Positions 43,294-50,836 of a stretch of 64,000 nucleotides of DNA are shown piece after piece (the first letter of the stretch is position 1; each line of letters starts with the position of its first letter). The notes below the pieces were generated by a model. The model saw only the letters and a program-made list of their open reading frames with translations, did not search any database and was not told the DNA's origin. The stretch comes from Chloroflexota bacterium. GTDB taxonomy: Bacteria; Chloroflexota; Dormibacteria; Dormibacterales; Dormibacteraceae. Both the position numbers and the translations under genes were made by a program. The stretch lies in the NCBI GenBank assembly GCA_005882135.1, contig VBDR01000025.1, positions 124,001 to 188,000 on the forward strand, read 5' to 3'.

Positions 43294-43907
43294 TCCGGTG
43301 AGGTTAGCCGGTCGACGACCTGCTTCAAAACGTCATAAGGCTGCGCGCCCATGACCAGGTAGCGGCGACCGAAGATATGGGCGGGTATCGCGTCGATCCC
43401 GGCGGAGGATGCAGCCCGGCGGTTCTCGTCGATCACCGCCGCGTACCGGTCTTCTGTGATCGCGGCCCTGAGCTCATCGGTTTCCAGGCCTACGCCGGCG
43501 CCGATCCGCACGAGGTCGTCGACGTCTTCCAGCTTTCCGGTGCCTGCCCAGTGCGCGTTGAAGAGCGCGTGGTGCATTGCGTCGAAACGACCGCGTTCGC
43601 GTGCGAACTCCGCCGCGCCGAGCGCGCGCCGAGAATTGATGATCACGTCGCGCTGCCGCATCTCCAGGCCGACGCCCGCCGCCACCGACTGCAGGTGATC
43701 GTGAATGCGCTCGGTACGGGCACGGCCGAAATAGACTTCGCGGGGGATGCCCTCTACAGGGGCCTCGGGATGCAGCTCAAAAGGCAGCCAGGTGACGTGA
43801 ACCGATCCCTCGCGCTCGAGCTGTTCGACCCTGACCGAGTCGATGTAGCACCACGGTCAAACGTAGTCCGAGAAGATGATCAGATCGACCGGCGCCGTCT
43901 TGGCCAT
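43290..43907 (-). CDS. DsbA/FrnE-like oxidoreductase with selenocysteine in the active site (U-P-W-C, UGA at 43859-43857)
   Basis: 205 residues if the UGA is decoded. From ATG 43907: MAKTAPVDLIIFSDYV, then UGA, then PWCYIDSVRVEQLERE. The CPWC redox pair of FrnE/DsbA proteins has its first position replaced by UGA (residue 17), the usual place for Sec substitution, and the frame continues straight through HVTWLPFELHPEAP, the FrnE helical insertion, and the cis-Pro motif GIDAIPAHIFGRRYLVMGAQP. So this is not a broken gene: reading only from 43685 would drop the catalytic motif. A hairpin 13 nt after the UGA (43825-43843) fits a SECIS. The protein has no signal peptide. Overlaps the BtuF-like gene by 4 bp. 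Confidence 0.85.
43825..43843 (-). promoter_or_regulatory. predicted bacterial SECIS hairpin in the FrnE-like selenoprotein gene
   Basis: On the minus strand TCGACTC pairs with GGGTCGA, seven pairs with one G-U, around the loop GGTCA, which carries the GGTC seen in the E. coli fdhF SECIS loop. The stem begins 13 nt after the UGA. Confidence 0.75.
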
Positions 43908-44013
43908 TCGTTCATAAATACGCGCCGTGCGCCTTCAGAATTCCTTCTGCGTCCTTTAACCAGCCGGTGGCACAATGGACTGGAGGGGTCCCTCGGAGGA
44001 CACCCCCGCTGAT

Positions 44014-44049
44014 CGCTGGCGAAGCCTCAGATTTTCGTGAGGCTCAGCG
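44014..44049 (+). promoter_or_regulatory. structured leader before the VOC-family gene
   Basis: CGCTG (44014-44018) and AGCCTCA (44023-44029) pair with TGAGGCT (44038-44044) and CAGCG (44045-44049), a 12-bp stem with a 4-nt bulge GCGA and loop GATTTTCG. The whole 43908-44089 gap holds no gene. No known riboswitch is recognised. Confidence 0.5.
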
Positions 44050-44089
44050 ACACCCCCCGTCAAGACTGGGTTCGAGGAGGCAGTGGACT

Positions 44090-44866
44090 ATGGCAGAGAC
44101 CAGAACATTCGTTGCGAACGCGCCGGTGTGGGTCGACCTTTCGACCACCGACGCGGCCGCAGCGCGCGATTACTACGCGAAGCTCTTCGGCTGGAAGGTC
44201 GACCTGACCAAAGATCCCGACGCGGGCGGTTACGCCCTGGCGACGGTCGGCAACAAGAACGTTGCCGGCATCGGGCCGACCCAGAATCCCCAGGCCCCTT
44301 CCGCGTGGATGCTCTACATCGGCACGCGCGACGCCGACGCGGTCGCCAAGAAGGTGCAGGCGGAGGGCGGCAAGGTGATCGCGCCCCCGTTCGACGTGCT
44401 GAAGTCGGGGCGTATGGCCGTGTTCCAGGACCCGGCCGGCGCATTCATCTCGGTCTGGCAGCCGAAGGACATGCAGGGCGCGGACATGATGTACGCGCCG
44501 AGCTCGTTCGCCTGGGCGGAGCTCAACGCCCGCGGCTTCGAGAAGGACAAGCCCTTCTACAAGAAGATCTTCGGTTGGGGCGAGAAGCAGAGCCCGATGG
44601 GCGAAGGTCAGGGCGACTACACCGAGTTCAAGCTCAACGATGAGAGCATCGCCGGGGCGATGGAGATGAACCCGATGGTGCCCAAGGAGGTGCCTTCTTA
44701 CTGGCTCGTGTATTTCGGCGTCGAAGACGTCGACAAGGCGCACAAGAAGGCGGTCGAGCTGGGTGGGCGCGAGATGCTCGAACCGCAGGAATTTCCGGGC
44801 GGCCGTTTCTCCATCCTGTCTGATCCGCAGGGTGCGGCCTTCGGTCTGCTGAAGATGCAGCGCTAA
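44090..44866 (+). CDS. VOC (glyoxalase/bleomycin resistance) family protein, two domains
   Basis: 258 residues from ATG 44090, with GAGGAGG at 44074-44080 as ribosome binding site. Two VOC modules: residues about 8-125 (PVWVDLSTTDAAAARDYYAKLFGW, GGKVIAPPFDVLKSGRMAVFQDPAGAFISVWQP) and about 138-255 (SFAWAELNARGFEKDKPFYKKIFGW, GGREMLEPQEFPGGRFSILSDPQGAAFGLLK). The same two-domain form is common in Streptomyces-like hydroxylase or lyase homologues. Metal ligands cannot be assigned surely. Followed by a terminator, so it is a single-gene unit. Confidence 0.88.
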   Translation: MAETRTFVANAPVWVDLSTTDAAAARDYYAKLFGWKVDLTKDPDAGGYALATVGNKNVAGIGPTQNPQAPSAWMLYIGTRDADAVAKKVQAEGGKVIAPPFDVLKSGRMAVFQDPAGAFISVWQPKDMQGADMMYAPSSFAWAELNARGFEKDKPFYKKIFGWGEKQSPMGEGQGDYTEFKLNDESIAGAMEMNPMVPKEVPSYWLVYFGVEDVDKAHKKAVELGGREMLEPQEFPGGRFSILSDPQGAAFGLLKMQR

Positions 44867-44876
44867 AGACTCGACA

Positions 44877-44904
44877 ACCGGTGGGCCGCCACAGGCCCGC
44901 CGGT
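44877..44904 (+). terminator. intrinsic terminator after the VOC gene
   Basis: ACCGGTGGGCC (44877-44887) and GGCCCGCCGGT (44894-44904) form an 11-pair stem with one G-U around GCCACA, followed by CTTATTCTT. Confidence 0.8.
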
Positions 44905-44921
44905 CTTATTCTTCGGGCCGG

Positions 44922-45311
44922 ATGAAACGGGATCCCTACGTCGAGAAGTGGTTTGCCGGCAAGCCGGCCGAGCGGATCCTGCGCCGGGTCCGGGATGTGA
45001 TCCTGTGGTCCGACGGGCGGATGACCGAGTACCTGAAGTACGGCACCGTGCAGTTCGCGTGCAACGGCGACCTTGCGAGCTTCGTCCAGCACGGGAGCAA
45101 GACCGCGACGCTCATGTTCAACCGCGGGGCGAAGATCCAGGGCAATTTTCCGCACCTCGAGGGCACTGGGCCGTCGGCCAGGTTCATGCGGTTCGCCGAC
45201 CTCGACGAGGTGGACGCGCTCACCGCCGAGCTGGCCAAGATCGTCGTCGCATGGTGCGACATGATGGCCCCGAGGGCGAAGGTGGTCCCAGTGAAAAAGC
45301 CTGGCCGTTGA
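44922..45311 (+). CDS. DUF1801 (YdhG-like) domain protein
   Basis: 129 residues. The pattern DPYVEKWFAGKPAERILRRVRDVILWSDGRMTEYLKYGTVQF and a C-terminal VDALTAELAKIVVAWCDMM is that of DUF1801 proteins, which have an iron-chaperone-like fold. Starts ATG 44922 after the terminator of the VOC gene. Convergent with the TfoX-domain gene at 45364, 52 bp apart. Function unknown. Confidence 0.8.
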   Translation: MKRDPYVEKWFAGKPAERILRRVRDVILWSDGRMTEYLKYGTVQFACNGDLASFVQHGSKTATLMFNRGAKIQGNFPHLEGTGPSARFMRFADLDEVDALTAELAKIVVAWCDMMAPRAKVVPVKKPGR

Positions 45312-45363
45312 GCGCTCGGAATCCCGGCCAGCTCCTCGAAGCTGGTCTCGCAGCCGTGGCTAT

Positions 45364-45690
45364 TCATCTTTGCTCCTTCACGAAGTCGAATGCCTCCCGC
45401 GCCATTGGCAGCCACGGAACCTTCGACGCAGGGGAGAGGACGAACCACTCGCGCATCGGTTTGCCCTTGCCGGCGTCAAAGCGCTGACCTTCGCCGGCCT
45501 CGACGAGCGAATCGACGCGCCGCCCGGGGAGCTTGACCACGAGCGCGCCCTTGACCAACATCGCGAAGATCCTGCCCTCGACTTTCAGCTGGCCGGTGGA
45601 ACCGAAGCCCTTGCCCTGGGTGACCTGGGCCACGCCGGCCTGCGCCGAGATCTTCTTGACCAGGGCCGCGTATCGCGCCTCGGGCGTCAT
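45364..45690 (-). CDS. TfoX/Sxy N-terminal domain protein
   Basis: 108 residues from ATG 45690. ARYAALVKKISAQAGVAQVTQGKGFGSTGQLKVEGRIFAMLVKGALVVKLP matches the TfoX N-terminal domain, which in E. coli Sxy helps competence gene activation; stand-alone copies such as this are not known to do so. Overlaps the psuG stop by 4 bp, so it follows pseudouridine genes in one message. The shorter annotation starts well inside the psuG coding region end. Confidence 0.75.
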   Translation of the reverse strand: MTPEARYAALVKKISAQAGVAQVTQGKGFGSTGQLKVEGRIFAMLVKGALVVKLPGRRVDSLVEAGEGQRFDAGKGKPMREWFVLSPASKVPWLPMAREAFDFVKEQR

Positions 45691-46565
45691 GCAGCGAGAA
45701 AAGCGCGTGCGACCTGGGCCGCGACGCGTGCGTTGTTGACCACCAGGTCGATGTTCAGGTCCAGCGACCGGCCACCTGACAGCTCGGCCATGCGAGCCAG
45801 CAGCCGCGGGGTGACGTCGGCGCCGGCAAGATCGCGCTCGTCGGCCACCGCGCGCCGTGCCATCTCCTCGGCGCCTTCCAGCTCGGCGGGGGGCGGGATG
45901 GCGACCACGATGCCGCGGACGCCCGTGTCCCAGGCCGCGCCGAGCGTGCGCGCCGCCTCGGCGGACCCATCGACGCGGGCGCTCACCGGACAACCGCTGT
46001 GCCGCGAATAGAAGGCGGGAAACTCGTCGCATCCATAGCCGAGCACCGGGATCCCGAGGCTCTCGAGGCGCTCGACGGTGAGGCGCAGGTCGAGGATGAT
46101 CTTCGCCCCGGCGCAGAAGACCGCGACCGGCGAGCGCGCCAGCTCGACCAGGTCCGCGGATTGGTCTTCGGGGTGGCCGCGATGGATTCCGCCGATGCCC
46201 CCGGTGGCCAAGAACCGTATCCCGGCCATGGCCGCCGCTCGCATGGTGGCGGCGACCGTCGTCGCCCCGGCCGATCCGCGTGCCATCGCCGGCCCCAGGT
46301 CGCGTGTGCTTACCTTCACCGAGCCCGCGGCGATGCGCTCGAGCTCAGCGTCGCTCAGGCCGACGCGCAGGCGGCCGTCGAGCACGGCCACGGTCGCCGG
46401 CGCTCCACCTTCCTCGCGGATCGCCGCCTCGCAGGCCCGCGCCGCCTTCAGGTTGTGCGGAGGAGGGAGACCCTGGCCGAGGATGGATGTTTCGAGCGCG
46501 ACCACCGGAATGCCCTGCGTCAGCGCGTCGGCCACCTCGGGCGAGACTGACAGCCGCTCGTTCAG
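45687..46565 (-). CDS. psuG: pseudouridine-5'-phosphate glycosidase
   Basis: About 292 residues. Splits pseudouridine 5'-phosphate into uracil and ribose 5-phosphate. Signatures: PVVALETSILGQGLPPPHNL, GVRGIVVAIPPPAEL, ATGGIGGIHRGHPEDQSADL, CAGAKIILDLRLTVERLESLGIPVLGY and LVVNNARVAAQVARAFL. The catalytic Lys and the Mn-binding Asp/Asn are in those blocks. No ATG, GTG or TTG is available near the family start; the best is CTG 46565, which overlaps the kinase TGA (CTGA). Downstream of its kinase partner psuK, as in the known pathway. Confidence 0.9.
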   Translation of the reverse strand: MNERLSVSPEVADALTQGIPVVALETSILGQGLPPPHNLKAARACEAAIREEGGAPATVAVLDGRLRVGLSDAELERIAAGSVKVSTRDLGPAMARGSAGATTVAATMRAAAMAGIRFLATGGIGGIHRGHPEDQSADLVELARSPVAVFCAGAKIILDLRLTVERLESLGIPVLGYGCDEFPAFYSRHSGCPVSARVDGSAEAARTLGAAWDTGVRGIVVAIPPPAELEGAEEMARRAVADERDLAGADVTPRLLARMAELSGGRSLDLNIDLVVNNARVAAQVARAFLAA

Positions 46566-47401
46566 GTCGGCCGCGCTCCGGCCAGCAACACAGACTGGGA
46601 GGCGGCCTGGACCGCTTTCTCGGCCGCGTCGATCGGCGCGGCCCCCCGCAGCCACGCGGAGCAGAACGCGGCTGCGAAAGCGTCGCCGGCCCCCGTCGGG
46701 TCGATCGCATCCACGTCCGGCGCCGGGATGGTGCGGCCGAAGACGCGGCAACCGGAGGCGCCCAGCTTCAGCACCGGTACCTGGGCCAGGCTGTCAAGTG
46801 GCACCGCGAGGGTTGCGGCCTCGGCTTCGGTGGCGAAGAGGACCTCAGGCTTCATGCGCGCCAGCACATAGGCCATTCGCGCGGGACCGAACGCGCGCAG
46901 CCCGGCCGCCGACGACAGATCCACGGCGAGCATGCCCTCCGACTCGCGCACGACCCTGATCGCGGCGCGGGTCGCGCTTGCGATCGGTTCGAGGAACAAG
47001 GAATAGGCCGGCACGTGGAGCAGGCGGGCGTCCGCGAACCACGCTTCCTGCAGGTCATCCGGGTTCAGGCCCACACTCGCCCCGCGCTGCGTCGCCATCG
47101 TCCTATGGCCGTCGGGTCCGACCAGCACCGCGATGGCGCCGGTCGGCTCCGCGGACCACACCGCGCGCACCTCGACCCCTCGCGACTCGATGTCGGCCAC
47201 CAGCCTCCTGCCGGACTCGTCATCGCCGACGCGCGTGACGAGGCGTGCCGGTTCGCCCAGCGCGGCGGTCCAGGCGCAGAAGTTGGCGGCCTGGCCGCCT
47301 CCGCCGATCGTGATCGTGGCCGGGGTATCGTCATCCGGCTGGAGCGGTCCCTGGGGCACGATCCTGACGTCGAGCACCAGGTCGCCGATGGAGACGATCA
47401 C
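46562..47401 (-). CDS. psuK: PfkB-family kinase, probably pseudouridine kinase
   Basis: 279 residues, GTG start at 47401 (VIVSIGDLVLDVRIV). PfkB motif 1 is IGGGGQAANFCAWTAALGE near 36-54 and motif 2 is DPTGAGDAFAAAFCSAWL near 228-245, with the catalytic aspartate in D-P-T-G-A-G-D. The substrate cannot be read from the kinase alone, but the tight overlap with psuG points to pseudouridine as the substrate, giving the 5'-phosphate that PsuG cleaves. First gene of the unit; 310 bp upstream (47402-47711) separate it from the aldolase gene. Confidence 0.88.
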   Translation of the reverse strand: MIVSIGDLVLDVRIVPQGPLQPDDDTPATITIGGGGQAANFCAWTAALGEPARLVTRVGDDESGRRLVADIESRGVEVRAVWSAEPTGAIAVLVGPDGHRTMATQRGASVGLNPDDLQEAWFADARLLHVPAYSLFLEPIASATRAAIRVVRESEGMLAVDLSSAAGLRAFGPARMAYVLARMKPEVLFATEAEAATLAVPLDSLAQVPVLKLGASGCRVFGRTIPAPDVDAIDPTGAGDAFAAAFCSAWLRGAAPIDAAEKAVQAASQSVLLAGARPT

Positions 47402-47446
47402 GACCTGACGAGGATAGCGGCCGCCCAGAGCACGCAACAGCTCAGG

Positions 47447-47462
47447 TACCTCAACTGAGGTA
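47447..47462. promoter_or_regulatory. 16-bp palindrome in the psuK upstream region
   Basis: TACCTCA-AC-TGAGGTA, perfect 7-bp arms, 46 bp upstream of the psuK GTG. Fits an operator or a small hairpin. The rest of 47402-47711 shows no gene that I can support. Confidence 0.45.
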
Positions 47463-47711
47463 GCACGAAATCGTTCAAATGCAGGCTGGTCACGACGACC
47501 GTCGTCGGCGATGATTTCGGACAGTCGGGTTCTGGGCCCGGCATGCGTTCAGGCTGCGGGGGGCGAGCCATGCGCCACGCGCATGGCTGCTCCCTCTCCT
47601 CAACTCTCGCGGAAATTCGCTGTGCTCCGGTGGTCTGCGCGACCGCTTGAATCGAAGCGGATTGGGTGAGCCGCACAGTTCGCCGCATCGTGGCGGGTGA
47701 TGGCGAAGGTC

Positions 47712-48629
47712 TCAGTGCCGTGAGCGTTCCGGTGTAAGCAATCCCCACTCCGCGAGCCGCTCGCGGAGCCGCGCCTCGCGCCGCTCGTCGAGCCGCCTCG
47801 CGGGCGGCGCCGGCCAGGGTTCGCAGATGCCCTGCAGATGGAGCGCGGCTTTGATCGCGCTCGGAAAGACACCGCCGCGGAGCGCCATCACCACTTCGTA
47901 GAGGGCATCCTGGCTCACGCGCGCGGCCTCGAGGTGCCCGCCCATGAAGTCGTCGTAGATGCGGACGACCCAACGCGGCGCGATGTTGCCCGCGCCGCAG
48001 ATCGTGCCCGCGCCGCCTACCGCAAGCGAAGCAAGCAGCATCGTGTCGCTGCCCGTGAAGACGCGGAATCCGGCCACGTCGCGGGTGGCGAGGCAGATTC
48101 CTTCGAAGTATTCGAAATCGCGGCTCGAATCCTTGATGCCCGCGATCGCGCCTTCGCGCGCAAGCGTGGCCACTGTCGCGGGCTCGACCACGACCTTGGT
48201 GAACTGAGGAATGTTGTAGACCAGGATCGGCACCGGCGCCCGCTCCCCAATTTCCCGGTAGAAGGCGAGCACGCCGTCCTGGTCCATGGGGTAATAGAAC
48301 GGAGGCGCCACGAGCGCAGCGTCGGCTCCCTGGCTCGCGGCGGCTTCGACCTCCGCCCGGGCAGATGACAGCCGGCTCTGTGCCACGCCGCAGATGACCG
48401 GGACACGTCCGCCGGCCGACTTGATCACCGTGCCGAGGATCTGGCGCCGGGCTGGCGCGTCGAGCGCGGCCGTCTCGCCAGTCGAACCGAGCGGGAGGAG
48501 GCCGTGCACGCCGCCCGCGAGCACATGCTCGACCAGCCGCGTGACCCCGGCCTCATCGACCGCGCCGTCCTTCTTGAGCGGCGATGCGAGCGCGACGAGG
48601 ACGCCCGAGAGCCCGTCGAGCTTGAACAC
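47712..48629 (-). CDS. DapA-family (dihydrodipicolinate synthase/KDG aldolase-like) enzyme
   Basis: 305 residues. GVLVALASPLKKDGAVD, LLPLGSTGETAALD, the Schiff-base lysine in AIAGIKDSSRDFEYF near 160-166, and YNIPQFTK (catalytic Tyr about 134) fit the NAL/DHDPS superfamily of class I aldolases. The rest of the operon is catabolic, so a sugar-acid aldolase or dehydratase is more likely than lysine synthesis. Last gene of the set that begins with the permease at 53425; gap of 23 bp to the FAH-family gene. Confidence 0.88.
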   Translation of the reverse strand: MFKLDGLSGVLVALASPLKKDGAVDEAGVTRLVEHVLAGGVHGLLPLGSTGETAALDAPARRQILGTVIKSAGGRVPVICGVAQSRLSSARAEVEAAASQGADAALVAPPFYYPMDQDGVLAFYREIGERAPVPILVYNIPQFTKVVVEPATVATLAREGAIAGIKDSSRDFEYFEGICLATRDVAGFRVFTGSDTMLLASLAVGGAGTICGAGNIAPRWVVRIYDDFMGGHLEAARVSQDALYEVVMALRGGVFPSAIKAALHLQGICEPWPAPPARRLDERREARLRERLAEWGLLTPERSRH

Positions 48630-48652
48630 CGCCGCTCAGACTACCGCGCGGG

Positions 48653-49531
48653 CTACGGCGTCGCTGCTGAAACGACGTGGTTGCGCAGGGTGCCGATGCC
48701 TTCGACCTCGGCCTCCATCAAGTCACCAGGCTTGAGGAACTCGGGAGGGGTGCGTGCAAAACCGACTCCGTCGGGTGTGCCGGTGGCGATGATCGCCCCG
48801 GCCGGCAGCGTCATGCCCCTTGAGACCCACTCGATGATGGTGTCGACTGCGTAGATCATGTCGCGGGTGTTGCCGTCTTGCTTCACGACCCCATTGACCC
48901 GAAGTAGCAACCGGAGCGACTGGGGGTTGCCGATCTCGTCGGGAGTCACGATCCACGGACCGATCGGGCAGAAGCCGTCCAGGCTCTTGCCCTTGAAGTA
49001 CTGACCGCCCCACCCGAACTGGATGTCGCGCGCGCTGACATCGTTCAGCGCGACGAAGCCGAAAACATGGTCCAGCGCGCGCTCGCGTCCAATGTTCTTG
49101 CCGGCACGCCCGATGACCACGCCGAGCTCCACCTCCCAGTCGACCTGTGCGGTCACGTCGCCGTCGATGACCACGTCGTCGTAGGGACCGGCGACCGTCG
49201 TCACCGCCTTGGTGAACACGGTCGGCGGATCGACGGCCTTGCCTGATGCGCGCGCACTTTCTTCGGCATGCGCCTGGTAGTTGCGGCCGATTCCGATCAC
49301 GTTGCCCCGCGGTTGAGGGAGCGGCGCCATCAGCTCGAGGTCCTGGAGTGCATGCGTCCGCGACCTGCTGGACGCAAGAGCGTCCCGCAGCAGCGCCATG
49401 CCTTCCTCTCCCGCGTCGATCAAGGACAGCATGCCTGCAGGCTCAGCCAGCTCGACGATCTCGTTTGGATTGTCCGATCGCGCCACCCCAAGGCGATAAG
49501 CCCCATCGAGGCGAAACGTAATCAGCCTCAT
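48653..49531 (-). CDS. fumarylacetoacetate hydrolase (FAH) family protein
   Basis: 292 residues. N-terminal domain about 1-70, then the FAH catalytic core: GRNYQAHAEES, VFTKAVTTVAGPYDDVVIDGDVTAQVDWEVELGVVIGR, with metal ligands in D-W-E-V-E-L-G and in FGFVALNDVSARDIQF, and SLDGFCPIGPWIVTPDE followed by TGTPDGVGFARTPP. Members split C-C bonds or hydrate/dehydrate 2-keto-3-deoxy acids. Its place between a GAF protein and a DapA-family aldolase in the same run suggests a step in sugar-acid breakdown. Spacing 1 bp from the GAF gene stop. Confidence 0.9.
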   Translation of the reverse strand: MRLITFRLDGAYRLGVARSDNPNEIVELAEPAGMLSLIDAGEEGMALLRDALASSRSRTHALQDLELMAPLPQPRGNVIGIGRNYQAHAEESARASGKAVDPPTVFTKAVTTVAGPYDDVVIDGDVTAQVDWEVELGVVIGRAGKNIGRERALDHVFGFVALNDVSARDIQFGWGGQYFKGKSLDGFCPIGPWIVTPDEIGNPQSLRLLLRVNGVVKQDGNTRDMIYAVDTIIEWVSRGMTLPAGAIIATGTPDGVGFARTPPEFLKPGDLMEAEVEGIGTLRNHVVSAATP

Positions 49532-49532
49532 C

Positions 49533-50048
49533 TCACGCAGATTCTGACTGCGCCCCGACGTCGGGTTTGAGGCGCTGGCCGATCAGCAGCGCGCATTCGC
49601 GCATCAGCTCGAGGATCTCATGCTGGATTTCCACCTGTTCCTTGCTCGCACCGCAGAGCGTCCCGAAGAACCTTCCCTCGGCGGTGAACACGGGGTAGGA
49701 GACGAAGGTCCGGATCTGGAGCAGCCTGGCGACGCTGCTCTTGGGAAATTGTTTCTGGGCCTCGCTCGTGTAGTTCGGGCCGCCCTCGACGACAAACCGG
49801 CACACCCCCTCGGACCAGGGCAGGGTCACGTCCTCCGGGATGTGGAAGAAATTGCTGCGGTTGCACGAGAACACGATGTACTGCTCATCCATGGTCAACC
49901 TCGTCTCGGCCAGGTACGTGGAGCTGAGGCCCGTGAGCTCGGCGAGGCGCGCCAGCACTCCGCGGGCGACGGTCTCGAGGTCCGCGCCATCCGCCGCCGC
50001 CTCAGCGAGCAGCTCGCGGGCGCTTGGCCTTTTGACATCCCAGGACAT
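49533..50048 (-). CDS. GAF-domain protein
   Basis: 171 residues from ATG 50048, which overlaps the nucleotidyltransferase-like stop (TGATG). ETVARGVLARLAELTGLSSTYLAETRL, EQYIVFSCNRSNFFHIPEDVTLPWSEGVCRFV and VARLLQIRTFVSYPVFTAEGRFFGTLCGAS form one GAF domain with no fused kinase, cyclase or HTH. Such single GAF proteins may sense a small molecule. In an operon with catabolic genes and two phosphate-transfer-like proteins, an effector-binding role is possible but unproven. Confidence 0.75.
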   Translation of the reverse strand: MSWDVKRPSARELLAEAAADGADLETVARGVLARLAELTGLSSTYLAETRLTMDEQYIVFSCNRSNFFHIPEDVTLPWSEGVCRFVVEGGPNYTSEAQKQFPKSSVARLLQIRTFVSYPVFTAEGRFFGTLCGASKEQVEIQHEILELMRECALLIGQRLKPDVGAQSESA

Positions 50049-50836
50049 CAGTCGCTCTCGGCGTTTTCCTCGGGCTCGGCGTACCAGCGCACGCGGTCGC
50101 CGACGCGGTTGCGCAGCCGCCACCTGCCGCTCTTGGGTTCGTTCTCGATCCCCTTCCGGAGCAAAGCCAGCCGCTCTTCGATCAGCCCGACGGATTCCCC
50201 GTCCAAGCCATACGAGCCGATGTTGGCCTGGCAGTGCTCGATCGTGCTCTTGGCGGTGCGCCAGAGGCCCCAATCGCGGGCGCAGACCTGGGCGATGAAG
50301 TCTCCCTCGATCCCCGAGCTGTCGCCGTCCGTGACGGGGTGGTGATAGATGAGGTTGTAGATGTCGCGCTGGTCGCGCTCGGTGAGCTTCACGATCTGGA
50401 GCTTGGTGAGCAAGAGCTCGGCCAGCGGCAGCGTTAGCGGCTCGCGCTCGAGGCGATCGGCGATCGGGATCTGGTGGCACATCGAGAAGTCGCCGATGAA
50501 GACATCCAGCTTGCGGGCATTGGCTTCGTCGTAAAAGAGGAGGCGGCCGGCCCCGTGGAGGGCGTTGAACATCCGGTCGGGCGCGTAGCCGGCCGCGATC
50601 AGCACCTGGGTCACGGCGGTGCGAGCCCCGCGGTGCGTGGCCACGTCGATGTCCTTGATGGGGCGGGGGAGAAGCGGTCCTTCGGCCGGGGCCTGGAGGT
50701 ACACGGCGGCGCCGCCGAGGACACGCGCCACCACACCCAGGCGGTTCGCCGCTTCGACGAGTCGCCGCGCTTCGGCAACCGGGTCTCGAAGAGGAACGCT
50801 ATCCGGTCGTGAAGAGGAAATCGATGTAGCTTCCAT
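50048..50836 (-). CDS. nucleotidyltransferase-fold protein
   Basis: 262 residues. The middle VVARVLGGAAVYLQAPAEG followed by IKDIDVATHRGARTAVTQVL has the G-G-x-A and D-x-D pattern of the NTase superfamily (here D-I-D), and the next block LLFYDEANARKLDVFIGDF supplies a third acid. The fold resembles aminoglycoside or AbiEii-type transferases; LTKLQIVKLTERDQRDIYNLIYH is the usual substrate-domain motif. Substrate unknown. Overlaps the metallophosphoesterase gene by 38 bp and the GAF gene by 3 bp. Confidence 0.72.
   Translation of the reverse strand: MEATSISSSRPDSVPLRDPVAEARRLVEAANRLGVVARVLGGAAVYLQAPAEGPLLPRPIKDIDVATHRGARTAVTQVLIAAGYAPDRMFNALHGAGRLLFYDEANARKLDVFIGDFSMCHQIPIADRLEREPLTLPLAELLLTKLQIVKLTERDQRDIYNLIYHHPVTDGDSSGIEGDFIAQVCARDWGLWRTAKSTIEHCQANIGSYGLDGESVGLIEERLALLRKGIENEPKSGRWRLRNRVGDRVRWYAEPEENAESD

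Noticed and set aside
43290..43685. A short, complete DsbA-like protein starting at ATG 43685
   Set aside because: The sequence upstream of 43685 continues the FrnE family match in frame through the UGA to ATG 43907; the short version would lack the active site.
47402..47711. Small gene in the gap between psuK and the aldolase
   Set aside because: Frames there have no ribosome binding site or recognisable sequence and are rich in Arg/Ala, as expected of noncoding GC-rich DNA.
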